Below are positions 1-9,430 of a DNA stretch of 37,366 nucleotides, piece after piece; the stretch's first letter is position 1, and each line of letters starts with the position of its first letter. The DNA is from Rhodocyclaceae bacterium (lineage in GTDB: Bacteria; Pseudomonadota; Gammaproteobacteria; Burkholderiales; Rhodocyclaceae): assembly GCA_028714035.1 (NCBI GenBank), contig JAQTNA010000039.1, positions 1 to 37,366 of the forward strand, in the 5' to 3' direction. Position numbers and translations under genes: made by a program. Under the pieces are notes generated by a model. It saw only the letters and a program-made list of their open reading frames with translations, had not been told where the DNA came from and searched no databases.

Positions 1-1432
<1,432 letters not shown>

Positions 1433-1514
1433 TCGAGACCCCGAGTCCGGTATTCATTAATCCCACGAGGCGCCGTGCACAGATCGCTGCCGGCGCCCGA
1501 CAAGGAGCAACAAG

Positions 1515-2987
1515 ATGGCTGCGCTTACCCGCGAAGAAACCGAAGCCCTGATCCAGGAGGTGCTGGAGGTTTATCCCGACAAGGCGAAGAAGGACCGCGC
1601 CAAGCACTTGATGGTGAACGACAAGGAACTGGAGTCGTCCAAGAAGTGCATCACCTCCAACCGCAAGTCCCTGCCTGGTGTCATGACCATGCGCGGCTGT
1701 GCCTACGCCGGCTCCAAGGGCGTGGTCTGGGGCCCGATCAAGGACATGATCTCCATCTCCCACGGCCCCATCGGCTGCGGCCAGTACGCCCGGGGCGGGC
1801 GCCGCAACTACTACGTGGGCACCACCGGCGTGGATACCTTCTGCGAGATGAACTTCACCTCCGACTTCCAGGAGAAGGACATCGTTTTCGGCGGTGACAA
1901 GAAGCTGGCCAAGCTGATCAACGAGATCGAGCTGCTCTTCCCCCTGAACAAGGGCATCTCCATCCAGTCCGAGTGCCCGGTGGGCCTGATCGGCGATGAC
2001 ATCGAGGCCGTGGCCAAGAAGGCTGCCGCCCAGATCAACAAGCCCGTGGTGCCGGTGCGCTGCGAGGGCTTCCGCGGCGTGTCCCAGTCCCTGGGCCACC
2101 ACATCGCCAACGACTCGGTGCGCGACTGGATCATCTCCAACCGGGACGGCCAGGCCTTCGAGAAGACGCCCTACGACGTGGCGATTCTCGGCGACTACAA
2201 CATCGGCGGCGACGCCTGGGCTTCCCGCATCCTGCTGGAAGAGATGGGCCTGCGGGTGGTGGCCCAGTGGTCCGGCGACGGCACCCTGGCGGAAATGGAG
2301 AACACCCCCAACGTCAAGCTCAACCTGTTGCACTGCTACCGTTCCATGAACTACATCAGCCGGCACATGGAAGAGAAGTACGGCATTCCCTGGCTGGAAT
2401 ACAACTTCTTCGGCCCGACGAAGATCGCCGAAAGCCTGCGCAAGATCGCCAGCTACTTCGACGACCGCATCAAGGAAGGCGCGGAGCGGGTGATCGAGAA
2501 GTACACCCCGGCCATGAACGAGGTGATCGCCAAGTTCAAGCCGCGCCTGAAGGGCAAGAAGGTCATGCTCTACGTGGGCGGCCTGCGTCCGCGCCACGTG
2601 GTGGGCGCCTACGAGGATCTGGGCATGGAGGTGGTGGGCACGGGTTACGAGTTCGCCCACAACGACGACTACGACCGCACCATCAAGGACATGGGCGAAG
2701 CCACCCTGATCTACGACGACGCCACCGGCCATGAACTGGACGAGTTCGTGAAGGCCATGAAGCCCGACCTGATCGGCTCCGGCATCAAGGAAAAGTACGT
2801 CTTCCACAAGATGGGCTTCCCCTTCCGCCAGATGCACTCCTGGGACTATTCCGGCCCCTATCACGGTTACGACGGCTTCGCCGTGTTCGCCAAGGACATG
2901 GACCTGACCCTGAACAACCCGTGCTGGAAGCTGATCCAGGCGCCCTGGACCAAGCCCGCCGTTGAGGCCGTGCAAGAGGCTGCCTGA
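1515..2987 (+). CDS. nifD: Nitrogenase molybdenum-iron protein alpha chain NifD
   Basis: This is the 490-aa alpha subunit of the MoFe protein, which holds the FeMo-cofactor and half of the P-cluster. Recognisable segments are [19 protein letters not shown] with the first P-cluster cysteine, [20 protein letters not shown] with the second, [12 protein letters not shown] with the third, [11 protein letters not shown] with the FeMo-co cysteine, and [20 protein letters not shown] with the cofactor histidine. The ATG follows AGGAG in acaaggagcaacaag. It lies 82 bp after nifH and is co-transcribed with it. Its length is typical of the Mo enzyme; no vanadium-type (VnfD) features or fused domains are seen. 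Confidence 0.98.
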   Translation: MAALTREETEALIQEVLEVYPDKAKKDRAKHLMVNDKELESSKKCITSNRKSLPGVMTMRGCAYAGSKGVVWGPIKDMISISHGPIGCGQYARGGRRNYYVGTTGVDTFCEMNFTSDFQEKDIVFGGDKKLAKLINEIELLFPLNKGISIQSECPVGLIGDDIEAVAKKAAAQINKPVVPVRCEGFRGVSQSLGHHIANDSVRDWIISNRDGQAFEKTPYDVAILGDYNIGGDAWASRILLEEMGLRVVAQWSGDGTLAEMENTPNVKLNLLHCYRSMNYISRHMEEKYGIPWLEYNFFGPTKIAESLRKIASYFDDRIKEGAERVIEKYTPAMNEVIAKFKPRLKGKKVMLYVGGLRPRHVVGAYEDLGMEVVGTGYEFAHNDDYDRTIKDMGEATLIYDDATGHELDEFVKAMKPDLIGSGIKEKYVFHKMGFPFRQMHSWDYSGPYHGYDGFAVFAKDMDLTLNNPCWKLIQAPWTKPAVEAVQEAA

Positions 2988-2989
2988 CG

Positions 2990-3070
2990 TGGGGCCGGCT
3001 TCAGCCGGCCATGACGGAAATGGTGGGAATGGCGGGTTGAAACCCGCCCTACAGCCCGCCCTACAGCCCG
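2990..3070. repeat. REP-like palindromes between nifD and nifK
   Basis: A perfect palindrome, GGCCGGCTTCAGCCGGCC (2993-3010), is followed by an inverted repeat GGCGGGTT/AACCCGCC (3031-3047) and a duplicated ctacagcccgc unit. The structure belongs to the same broad class as the other REP-like elements in this island. In the nifDK mRNA it would form stable hairpins. Confidence 0.75.
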
Positions 3071-3106
3071 CGTCCACAGATTGGTGGCCGGGCAAAGGAG
3101 ATAGAG

Positions 3107-4675
3107 ATGCAAGCCGCAGAAAAGATCAAGCCGTGTTTCCCCCTGTTCCGGGATGACGACTACAAGGGCATGATCGCCCGCAAGCGCGAGAACTTCGAGG
3201 AAACCTTCGGGAAGGACAAGGTGGCCGACACCTTCGCCTGGACCACCTCCAAGGAATACCAGGATCTGAACTTCAAGCGCGAGGCCCTCACCATCAACCC
3301 GGCCAAGGCCTGCCAGCCCCTGGGTTCGGCCCTGTGCGGCCTGGGTTTCAAGAAGACCCTGGTCTATATCCACGGCTCCCAGGGCTGTATCGCCTACTTC
3401 CGCACCTATTTCAACCGCCATTTCAAGGAGCCGATCGCCATCATCGCCGACTCCATGACGGAAGACGCGGCGGTGTTCGGCGGGCAGAAGAACATCCACG
3501 AGGGGCTGGCCAACGCCAAGGCGCTCTACGGCGCCGAGATGATCGCCATGTCCACCACCTGCATCGCGGAAGTGATCGGTGACGACCTGAACGCCTTCAT
3601 CGGCAATGCCAGGAAGGAAGGCCACGTACCCCAGGACTTCCCGATTCCCTTCGCCCACACGCCCAGCTTCGTCGGCTCCCACGTCACCGGCTGGGACAAC
3701 ATGGAAGAAGGCATCCTGCGCTACTTCACGCTCAACAGCATGGAAGGCAAGGAGCCGGGCAAAAACGGCAAGATCAACATCGTGCCGGGCTTCGAGACTT
3801 ACTTGGGTAACTACCGCATCATCAAGCGCTACATGAAGGAAATGGGCGTGGATTACACCCTGCTCTCGGACCCGGAGGAGGTGCTGGACACCCCGGCCGA
3901 CGGCGAATTCCGCATGTACGCGGGCGGCACGACCCAGGAGGAGGTAAAGGACGCGCCCAACGCCCACACCACCTTCCTCATGCAGCCCCTGGGTCTGGAC
4001 AAGACGCGCAAATACGTGGAAGGCACCTGGAACCATGAAGTGCCCAAGCTCCACATCCCCATGGGGGTGGAATGGACGGATGAGTTCCTGATGAAGGTTT
4101 CCGAAGTCACCGGCAAGCCCATTCCGCAGTCTCTGGCCCTGGAGCGGGGGCGCCTGGTGGACATGATGACCGACTCCCACGCCTGGCTGCACGGCAAGAA
4201 GATGGGGGTATTCGGCGACCCGGATTTCACCATGGGCATGGTCAAACTGCTGATGGAATTCGGCATCGAGCCGACCCACGTGGTGTGCAACAACGGCGGC
4301 AAGAAGTGGGCGAAGGCCATGGAGAAGCTGCTGGCTTCCAGCCCCTACGGCGCCAACGGCAAGGCTTACCCCGGCGCCGACCTGTGGCACCTCAGGAGCC
4401 TGTGCTTCACCGACAAGCCGGACTACATCATCGGCAGCAGCTACGGCAAGTACATCCAGCGGGACACCTTCCACAAGGGTCCTGAGTTCGAGGTACCCCT
4501 GATCCGCATCGGCTTCCCCATCTTCGATCGCCATCACCTGCACCGCATGACGACCCTGGGCTACGAAGGCGCGATGTACGTCCTCACGACCCTGACCAAC
4601 ACGGTCCTGGAGCGTCTGGACGATCAGACCCGGGGAATGGGGACCACCGACTACAACCACGATCTGGTGCGCTAA
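3107..4675 (+). CDS. nifK: Nitrogenase molybdenum-iron protein beta chain NifK
   Basis: This is the 522-aa beta subunit of the MoFe protein and completes the P-cluster with NifD. P-cluster ligand regions are CQPLGSALCGLGF, HGSQGCIAYFRTYFNRHF and MSTTCIAEVIGDDLNAFI. The N-terminal extension (about the first 50 residues, including PLFRDDDYKGMIARKRENFE) is typical of the long group I NifK. The ATG follows AAGGAG in gcaaaggagatagag. The 119-bp nifD-nifK gap is filled by REP-like palindromes, but there is no new promoter, so the gene should be expressed from the nifH promoter. Confidence 0.98.
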   Translation: MQAAEKIKPCFPLFRDDDYKGMIARKRENFEETFGKDKVADTFAWTTSKEYQDLNFKREALTINPAKACQPLGSALCGLGFKKTLVYIHGSQGCIAYFRTYFNRHFKEPIAIIADSMTEDAAVFGGQKNIHEGLANAKALYGAEMIAMSTTCIAEVIGDDLNAFIGNARKEGHVPQDFPIPFAHTPSFVGSHVTGWDNMEEGILRYFTLNSMEGKEPGKNGKINIVPGFETYLGNYRIIKRYMKEMGVDYTLLSDPEEVLDTPADGEFRMYAGGTTQEEVKDAPNAHTTFLMQPLGLDKTRKYVEGTWNHEVPKLHIPMGVEWTDEFLMKVSEVTGKPIPQSLALERGRLVDMMTDSHAWLHGKKMGVFGDPDFTMGMVKLLMEFGIEPTHVVCNNGGKKWAKAMEKLLASSPYGANGKAYPGADLWHLRSLCFTDKPDYIIGSSYGKYIQRDTFHKGPEFEVPLIRIGFPIFDRHHLHRMTTLGYEGAMYVLTTLTNTVLERLDDQTRGMGTTDYNHDLVR

Positions 4676-4679
4676 GGGC

Positions 4680-4765
4680 TGGAAGTGGGGAGTAGGGAGT
4701 GGGGAGTCGAAAACCCACACCCTGCCCCCGTCACTTCCCACTATCCACTTCCCACTTCCCCGAGA
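4680..4765. repeat. GGGAGT/ACTCCC inverted repeat between nifK and nifT
   Basis: The left arm consists of repeated agtgggga/agtaggga units, and the right arm of cacttccca/ctatccacttccca units. The arms are partly complementary. The same purine/pyrimidine repeat recurs before nifH (300-335), between nifT and fdxN, and after nifA (30529-30560). Confidence 0.7.
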
Positions 4766-4771
4766 CTCACC

Positions 4772-4996
4772 ATGGCCAACATCATGATTCGGAGCAGCGA
4801 CAAGGGCTACGTGTTCTACCTGCCCAAGCGCGATCTGGAAGCGAGCATCGAGTCCATCGAGTTCGACACCCCGGAGAAATGGGGGGGCGAGCTGAAACTG
4901 GACAACGGCGGCAGCTACTACATCGAGCCCCAGGTGAAGCCGGCCCGCCTGCCCATATCGCTCCGCGCCCGCCGTCTGGGCGCGGTGGAAGACTGA
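4772..4996 (+). CDS. nifT: Nitrogen fixation protein NifT (FixT family)
   Basis: The 74-aa product MANIMIRSSDKGYVFYLPKR... has the size and the MIR-SDKG-VFYLPKRDLE-IES-E pattern of NifT/FixT. This small protein is almost always encoded directly after nifK, and its biochemical role is unknown. The ATG at 4772 is preferred because the in-frame upstream extension translates the intergenic repeat. The GGELKLDNGGSYYIE segment is well conserved in the family. It is part of the nifHDK transcript. Confidence 0.93.
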   Translation: MANIMIRSSDKGYVFYLPKRDLEASIESIEFDTPEKWGGELKLDNGGSYYIEPQVKPARLPISLRARRLGAVED

Positions 4997-5002
4997 TTGA
5001 AA

Positions 5003-5088
5003 TCGGGGAGTGGGCAGTAGGGAGTAGGAAGTGGGTAAAACCGCACCCCCCACTCCCCACTCCCCACTCCCCACTCCCCACTTCCCAA
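5003..5088. repeat. GGGAGT/ACTCCC inverted repeat between nifT and fdxN
   Basis: A copy of the same class of element as after nifK. It has gagtgggcagtagggagtag on the left and tandem cactcccc units on the right (5046-5085). It should form a hairpin in the nif mRNA and ends about 15 bp before the fdxN start. Confidence 0.7.
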
Positions 5089-5102
5089 AAAGGAGAACCC
5101 TC

Positions 5103-5300
5103 ATGGCAATGAAAATCGTACAAGCGGAATGCACGTCCTGCGGCGACTGCGTGCCGGTGTGCCCGACCAAGTCCATCACCGACAAGGGCGGCATCTTCAA
5201 GATCAACAAGGAGACCTGCACCGAGTGCGAGGGCGAAGCGGATTCGCCCAAGTGCGTGGACGCCTGCCCCGCCGGCGGCTCCTGCATCGTCTATCTGTGA
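5103..5300 (+). CDS. fdxN: 2[4Fe-4S] ferredoxin (FdxN-like)
   Basis: This 65-aa ferredoxin has a first cluster motif CTSCGDCVPVCP and a second, expanded motif CTECEGEADSPKCVDACP. The eight extra residues between the second and third cysteines of the second motif are characteristic of Alvin/FdxN-type ferredoxins. Such proteins deliver electrons to nitrogenase or support NifB chemistry. The ATG at 5103 follows AAGGAGAA in aaaaaggagaaccctc. It lies within the nifHDKT operon, immediately before nifY. The symbol is given by position and family; the exact in vivo partner is inferred. Confidence 0.85.
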   Translation: MAMKIVQAECTSCGDCVPVCPTKSITDKGGIFKINKETCTECEGEADSPKCVDACPAGGSCIVYL

Positions 5301-5310
5301 CCTTGAACCG

Positions 5311-5333
5311 CGGGCGGCCATTCGCCGCCCGCA
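5311..5333 (+). terminator. Strong hairpin after fdxN (attenuator or mRNA-stabilising stem)
   Basis: GCGGGCGGC (5311-5319), loop CATTC, then GCCGCCCGC (5325-5333) form a perfect 9-bp GC stem. No U-tract follows, so a full Rho-independent terminator is unlikely. It may instead protect or cleave the nifHDKT-fdx message ahead of nifY. Confidence 0.55.
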
Positions 5334-5351
5334 AGCCGGGAGACCAAGATC

Positions 5352-6074
5352 ATGTCCCAAACCCAAGCCATGACGCGTGAAGCGGCCCTGCGCATCGCCC
5401 TGGCCGCCAGGGAACTGGAGGGCACCGATGCCCCGGCCCTGGTGCAGGCCCTGGCCGGAAAGCTGGACCTGCCTCTGACCGAGGCCAAGCTCGCCGGCAT
5501 CACCGTGAGCGACCTGCGGGAAATCCTGGCCGGCAACCACGCCGACATGAATTGTGTAGTCGGCGTGACGAGCGACCGGCTGAAGACCGCAGTGCGCCTG
5601 CTCTGGGGCGAGGGGGTGGAAAACAGCGAGCTGCCGCCGCTCGATCCCTACCTGGAAGGCGACATGCCCGGCTCCATCCGCGTCGCCTGCGCCTCCAACC
5701 ATGACGAGGCACTGGACGGCCATTTCGGCTCCTGCGAGCGCTTCCTGATCTACCAGGTCTCGCCGACGGATTTGCGGCTCATCGCCGTGCGTCCGACCCT
5801 GGAAGCGGATCATGCGGAGGACCGCAACGTCTCCCGTGCCCAGGTCATCAGCGACTGCCAGCTGGTTTACGTCCAGTCCATAGGCGGGCCGGCCGCCGCC
5901 AAGGTGGTGCGGGCCGGGGTGCACCCGGTGAAGATCGCCCGTTCTGGTCCCGCGCGCGAACAGGTCGCGCAACTGCAAACGACGCTGGCCAGCCCGCCAC
6001 CCTGGCTCGCCAAGATCATGGGCGTGCCGGCCGCCTCGCTGGAAAAGTACGTCGAGGCCGCGGAGGCGCAATGA
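5352..6074 (+). CDS. nifY: NifY/NafY-type FeMo-cofactor carrier protein
   Basis: The 240-aa protein has two parts. Residues 1-100 form a helical domain (LRIALAARELEGTDAPALVQ..., LDLPLTEAKLAGITVSDLREIL), and about 110-215 form a NifX-like domain (IRVACASNHDEALDGHFGSCERFLIYQV...). The length and arrangement match NafY/NifY of Azotobacter rather than the shorter NifX, which is encoded separately at 17784. The family binds FeMo-co and/or apo-dinitrogenase and helps insert the cofactor. Position after nifHDKT supports this. It overlaps the next ORF by 4 bp (ATGA). Whether nifY or nafY is the better name cannot be decided here. Confidence 0.87.
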   Translation: MSQTQAMTREAALRIALAARELEGTDAPALVQALAGKLDLPLTEAKLAGITVSDLREILAGNHADMNCVVGVTSDRLKTAVRLLWGEGVENSELPPLDPYLEGDMPGSIRVACASNHDEALDGHFGSCERFLIYQVSPTDLRLIAVRPTLEADHAEDRNVSRAQVISDCQLVYVQSIGGPAAAKVVRAGVHPVKIARSGPAREQVAQLQTTLASPPPWLAKIMGVPAASLEKYVEAAEAQ

Positions 6075-6352
6075 TAGCCGCGACCTTGCTGCCCGAGGTT
6101 CTGGAACAGGTGACCCGCCTGGCTGGCGCCGGTCCCGACGCCCTGGTAGTGCAACTGCGCCTTGCCCATCCCGGCGTGCATTTCTCGGTTTGCAGCGACG
6201 ACGACATTCCGCCCAGGCTGTCTCCCGCCGCGGGCAACGGACTTTGCCATCTTTACTACGTCGCCAGCGGCGAGCATTGCCTTTCGCTCACGACGGATGC
6301 CGAAGCCGCAACCGGGCTGGTGGTGGGCCTGTGCGACGGGGAAGACGAGTGA
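6071..6352 (+). CDS. Small conserved nif-associated protein (DUF6129-like)
   Basis: This ORF encodes a 93-aa acidic, soluble protein without cysteine motifs of a metal site. Its two isolated Cys-containing segments are FSVCSDDDIPP and LCDGEDE. The start overlaps the nifY stop (ATGA), so translation is probably coupled. From memory, small proteins of this type sit between nifY and fdxB in betaproteobacterial nif clusters and are annotated only as a domain of unknown function; the DUF number is a recollection, not a search result. No function is assigned. Tight coupling suggests a role with NifY in cofactor insertion, which is inference. Confidence 0.7.
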   Translation: MIAATLLPEVLEQVTRLAGAGPDALVVQLRLAHPGVHFSVCSDDDIPPRLSPAAGNGLCHLYYVASGEHCLSLTTDAEAATGLVVGLCDGEDE

Positions 6353-6438
6353 ACGGCGCGCCGATTTCCGCCGCCCCGGAACCGAGGCTCCCCGGGATCG
6401 GATATCCATTACAGCGCATTGTTTATTAATGATTATTC

Positions 6439-6453
6439 CGGCACGGAGCTTGC
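6439..6453 (+). promoter_or_regulatory. Candidate sigma-54 promoter of fdxB
   Basis: CGGCACGGAGCTTGC fits the -24/-12 pattern with one change (C for T at the first base). It is 46 bp upstream of the fdxB ATG. It is embedded in an inverted repeat, CGGCACGG-AGCTTG-CCGTGCCG (6439-6460), so a hairpin is an alternative explanation. No TGT-N10-ACA site was found in the preceding 150 bp. Confidence 0.5.
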
Positions 6454-6498
6454 CGTGCCGATACCGGGTTTCGACCTGACCCTAGAAAGGACCGTGAC

Positions 6499-6780
6499 AT
6501 GACAGCAGCGACCACAAGGGGCGGAACGCCCTGGACTCCCCAGTTTGTGGAGGCGATCAATCCCAAGGTATGCATCGGTTGCGGCCGTTGCTTCAAGGTC
6601 TGCCCGCGCGACGTGCTGACCCTGGTGGACCGGGGCGAGGACGACGATACGGACGATGACGATTGGGACGACGAGGATGCCAAGGCCATGATGACCGTCA
6701 AGGATCCCATGGACTGCATCGGCTGCGGCGCCTGCGGACGGACCTGTCCCAAGGGCTGTTTCAGCTTCGTCGCGGCCTGA
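6499..6780 (+). CDS. fdxB: Ferredoxin III, nif-specific (FdxB), 2[4Fe-4S]
   Basis: This is a 93-aa ferredoxin with cluster motifs [12 protein letters not shown] (residues 27-38) and [12 protein letters not shown] (near 73-84). An unusually acidic spacer separates them ([19 protein letters not shown]). The N-terminal signature [21 protein letters not shown] is that of nif-specific ferredoxin III. Such ferredoxins are required for full nitrogenase activity, probably as electron donors. The ATG follows AAAGGA in agaaaggaccgtgac. It may have its own sigma-54 promoter at 6439 as well as read-through from nifH. Confidence 0.92.
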   Translation: MTAATTRGGTPWTPQFVEAINPKVCIGCGRCFKVCPRDVLTLVDRGEDDDTDDDDWDDEDAKAMMTVKDPMDCIGCGACGRTCPKGCFSFVAA

Positions 6781-6816
6781 TCGAGACACGTGGTAGGCCG
6801 AAGAGATGGGCAACAG

Positions 6817-6880
6817 TGTAGGTCGGGCTTCAGCCCGACTCGCGTTCTTCAACCCTGTCGGGCTAAAGCCCGACCTACAC
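6817..6880. repeat. Paired REP elements (GTAGGTCGGGCT family) between fdxB and the next gene
   Basis: A GTAGGTCGGGCTTCAGCCCG unit faces an inverted copy, GTCGGGCTAAAGCCCGACC, ending in TACAC. The outer ends GTGTAGG/CCTACAC are also complementary. The arrangement is a two-REP (BIME-like) unit capable of one long hairpin. Confidence 0.85.
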
Positions 6881-6929
6881 ACTCCCCCCTTGGAGGGGGG
6901 AGTGCAGGCGCATCCATCGAGGAACCAAC

Positions 6930-7904
6930 ATGAAAGAAATCCTTGCCTGGTCCGAATACTGCAAGTCCCTGGCCCCGGCCGTGGCTCAGAGCTGCGCGCT
7001 GGCCCCGGTTTCCGCGGGACCGGGTGCGCTGTTGAAGGAACTGGCCGGCGGCATCCCCGACTGGCAGTTCCGGCACGTGTTCTGCCGCGGCGGCTGGTAC
7101 CGGCTGGGTGGCGTGCTGGCAAGGGACGGCAGCCGCGTCTCGGACAACCTGGAGTCCTGGGCGCAGGATGCCCTGGATGAGCGGGACGGCGACTTCGCCG
7201 AACTGGCGGAAGATTTCGCCGGGCAAAGCCTCTTCGCCACCCGGTTGGTGGGCCGCACCCATTATCTGATTTCCCCCGCGGGAGACGGTCCTACCGACTT
7301 CCTGCAACTGGAGATCGAGGACTTGCAGGAAGTACGCGGGCACCAGCTATTCTCCGGAGACAGCCCACCCTCCAGCCTGGAGGAACTGGTGGACCCGCGC
7401 GGTGCCGCCGGGCCGATCCGGCCCGTGGGCATGGCCCATTACCGGTTCCGGCGCCTGGTGCATGTGGGTTCCGTGCTGGCACGCATGCTTGCCCAGAGGC
7501 CGGAACCGGCACCCATACACCGCATGACCGCCGACTGGGGCGCTTCCAGCGCCGGGCAGACCAGCGCCTTCCACAACCACTGGGTGGTAGCCCTGGGGGA
7601 ACATCTGGACCGCTATCAGCAGACTCTCTACCGCGCCCAGCCCTTCGCCACGCTGGCAGGCGAGCCGCCGGAGTTTGGTGCCGGCGCCGGAACCTCCGGA
7701 CTGTCCCTGCACGAAGCCCTCGTCGCCTTCGACCGCGCCGTGGGCTACCCCATGGCCTGGTATTTCCACCTGCTGAGCAGCAAGGCCGTGCCCCACTGGG
7801 TCGCCCAAGCCGTGGTGGAAGACGCCCTGGCCGGATTCGCCTACCTGCCGCAGAAGGATGTGGAAGTGGTGCGCGGATGGCTGCACCGGCCGTATGCGGT
7901 TTAG
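6930..7904 (+). CDS. Protein of unknown function in the nif cluster (324 aa)
   Basis: The ORF has a good start: GAGGAACCAAC precedes the ATG. Its codon use is like that of the neighbouring nif genes, so it is a real gene. I do not recognise a characterised family. The product looks soluble, with no signal peptide or membrane helix, and carries two cysteines in the N-terminal third. Segments rich in aromatic and charged residues include WQFRHVFCRGGWYRLGGVLARDG, GRTHYLISP, MAHYRFRRLVHVGSVLARML and VGYPMAWYFHLLSS. It lies on the same strand just after fdxB and before a convergent nifM, consistent with a nif-related role that cannot be specified. Confidence 0.75.
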   Translation: MKEILAWSEYCKSLAPAVAQSCALAPVSAGPGALLKELAGGIPDWQFRHVFCRGGWYRLGGVLARDGSRVSDNLESWAQDALDERDGDFAELAEDFAGQSLFATRLVGRTHYLISPAGDGPTDFLQLEIEDLQEVRGHQLFSGDSPPSSLEELVDPRGAAGPIRPVGMAHYRFRRLVHVGSVLARMLAQRPEPAPIHRMTADWGASSAGQTSAFHNHWVVALGEHLDRYQQTLYRAQPFATLAGEPPEFGAGAGTSGLSLHEALVAFDRAVGYPMAWYFHLLSSKAVPHWVAQAVVEDALAGFAYLPQKDVEVVRGWLHRPYAV

Positions 7905-7923
7905 TCTCACGCCGGAACCGCTC

Positions 7924-8157
7924 ACAGGTCGGGTTGTAGGATGTGATGAGCGTAGCGAACCGCATCAGAGGCCGGCTTGTCATGGTGCGGTTCGTTCCTC
8001 ACCACACCCTACGGTCCTTCAGGCCGACAATCGCAATACGCAAAATGCAATGTCGGCCCGTAGGTCGGGCTTCAAACCATGCGTAGGTCGGGCTTCAGCC
8101 CGACAAAGCATTCAAGGACGGCATGAGGCCCATTTCGGGCTGAAGCCCGACCTACGA
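7924..8157. repeat. Convergent intergenic region filled with two REP-type repeats
   Basis: The space between the convergent 324-aa gene and nifM holds two elements. The first (about 7926-8016) has a gtaggatgtgatgagcgtag arm and a partly inverted ggtgcggttcg...ccctacgg arm. The second (8060-8156) has direct GTAGGTCGGGCTTCA copies at 8060 and 8083 and an inverted copy ending at 8156. The second element touches the nifM stop codon. No Rho-independent terminator with a T-tract is apparent; the palindromes may serve that role for both strands. Confidence 0.75.
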
Positions 8158-8967
8158 TTGCCCGGGCAGTGACTTGATCCAACTCTTTTGCGCCTGGCTG
8201 CGGCGCTTCTCGGTCAGGGCGTCCAGGATGCGCTGGCTCACCTCGGCGAAGGCCAGGCTCTGGCCGGGCAGGATCTCGTCGCAGCGCAGAATATGCAGGC
8301 CGGTGGGCGATTCCAGCACGTCCGTTACCTGGCCCGCTGCCAGGGCGAAGGCGGCCGGGTCCAGTTCGCTGTAGAGCTGGCCGGGTTTCACCACGCCCAT
8401 CTCTCCCCCTTGCAGGGCAGTGGGGCAATGGGAGTGGGCGAGGGCCGCGGCGGCGAAGGACTCGGCCGACACCAGGCTCTTGCACAGGCCCTCCAGCAAG
8501 GCCCTGGCCTGGGCCTTTTCCTTCGCATCGTTGAAGGTGATCAGGATGTGGCGTAGACGGCGCATCTCCGGCCGGGCGAAGGCACCGGGATTCAGGCGAT
8601 AGAAGATTTCCGCATCCACCAGGGTTGCGGCGGGCGTGCCGGCCGAAATCCGCTCCAGGACTGCCTCCACCCTCAGGTCCCGCTGCACCGCCTCGGACAG
8701 GTCGGCCTCCGACATCCCGAGGCGCGCAAGATCGTCCCGGTAGTCCTCATCTCTCCCGTAGCGCCCACGCACCTCTGCCAGCCGGGCATCCAGGGTAGTG
8801 AAGGGGATCACGACGTCCACCGCCTCCCGGCTCGCCAGGATGCGCCTCTCGATCTCGGTCTGGCGCCGGGCCACCTGGGACACGCGCGCCTGCTCTCCGG
8901 CGTCCAGGTTCTCCGGTGGTTTCCGGAACATGGCCCAGGACAGCTTGAATTCAAGATAGCCCGGCAT
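8152..8967 (-). CDS. nifM: NifM, parvulin-type peptidyl-prolyl isomerase for NifH maturation
   Basis: This 271-aa protein has an N-terminal helical region (YLEFKLSWAMFRKPPENLDAGE..., then VDVVIPFTTLDARLAEVRGRY) and a C-terminal parvulin domain. The domain includes RRLRHILITFNDAKEKAQAR, GGEMGVVKPGQLYSELDPAAF and GLHILRCDEI. NifM is needed to produce active NifH in gamma- and betaproteobacteria. The start at 8967 (MPGYLEFKLSW) overlaps the nifZ end by 17 bp; a longer frame to 9069 only runs back through nifZ and is rejected. It is the last gene of nifVWZM. Confidence 0.93.
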   Translation of the reverse strand: MPGYLEFKLSWAMFRKPPENLDAGEQARVSQVARRQTEIERRILASREAVDVVIPFTTLDARLAEVRGRYGRDEDYRDDLARLGMSEADLSEAVQRDLRVEAVLERISAGTPAATLVDAEIFYRLNPGAFARPEMRRLRHILITFNDAKEKAQARALLEGLCKSLVSAESFAAAALAHSHCPTALQGGEMGVVKPGQLYSELDPAAFALAAGQVTDVLESPTGLHILRCDEILPGQSLAFAEVSQRILDALTEKRRSQAQKSWIKSLPGQS

Positions 8968-9430
8968 CGGATACCTCCCCGGCGGCATCGAGTGTGGACT
9001 CCGGAATCTGGAATACCCTGCCCGGACGGGCGTCGAAATGGACATGGTAGGAAACCAGCCCGGCCTCATCCCAGATCACCTTCAGGACTTCTCCCACGGC
9101 GCCCGCGGCCACCAGGGTTTCCCCCTTGACGGTGAGGCCCGCCCGGCTCACCACCTTGTCCCGGAATTCGAAGCGGGAGGGCACCCAGGGATCCTCCGCA
9201 CCGATCAGTTCCTCTTCCCGGCAGCCGACGATACGGCCCGCCTCCAGGAAATTGACCGAATAGATCACCTGGTCCTGGAGGAAGGTGCCCACGTCCACCA
9301 CATGACCGACGCTGCCCCGGCGCACCAGGGGCGCACCGGTGGCCAGGCCCGGATAGGTGCCGTCGTTCCGGACATTGCGGATCAGCCGCACGCCCTCGCC
9401 AAAGTCCCAGCGGGTGTTCATCGTCGTCAC
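8951..9430 (-). CDS. nifZ: Nitrogen fixation protein NifZ
   Basis: This 159-aa NifZ has the family signature GEGVRLIRNVRNDGTYPG (residues 10-27), RRGSVGHVVDVGTFLQDQVIY, and GRIVGCREEELIG at 65-77. A second beta-rich half (GLTVKGETLVAAGAVGEV...) follows. NifZ acts in formation of the second P-cluster of the MoFe protein. It overlaps nifW by 4 bp upstream and nifM by 17 bp downstream, indicating one operon with coupled translation. A second, shorter NifZ-family protein is encoded at 31017. Confidence 0.95.
   Translation of the reverse strand: MTTMNTRWDFGEGVRLIRNVRNDGTYPGLATGAPLVRRGSVGHVVDVGTFLQDQVIYSVNFLEAGRIVGCREEELIGAEDPWVPSRFEFRDKVVSRAGLTVKGETLVAAGAVGEVLKVIWDEAGLVSYHVHFDARPGRVFQIPESTLDAAGEVSDAGLS

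Noticed and set aside
1515-4675. Alternative (V- or Fe-only) nitrogenase
   Set aside because: There is no vnfG/anfG-type delta subunit gene. NifD/NifK lengths and motifs, and nifQ, nifE, nifN and nifV context, are those of the Mo enzyme.
4680-5088. CRISPR-like appearance of repeated cactcccc/agtgggg units around nifT
   Set aside because: The repeats are short, purine/pyrimidine-biased and without regular unique spacers, and no cas genes are present. They are ordinary intergenic inverted repeats.
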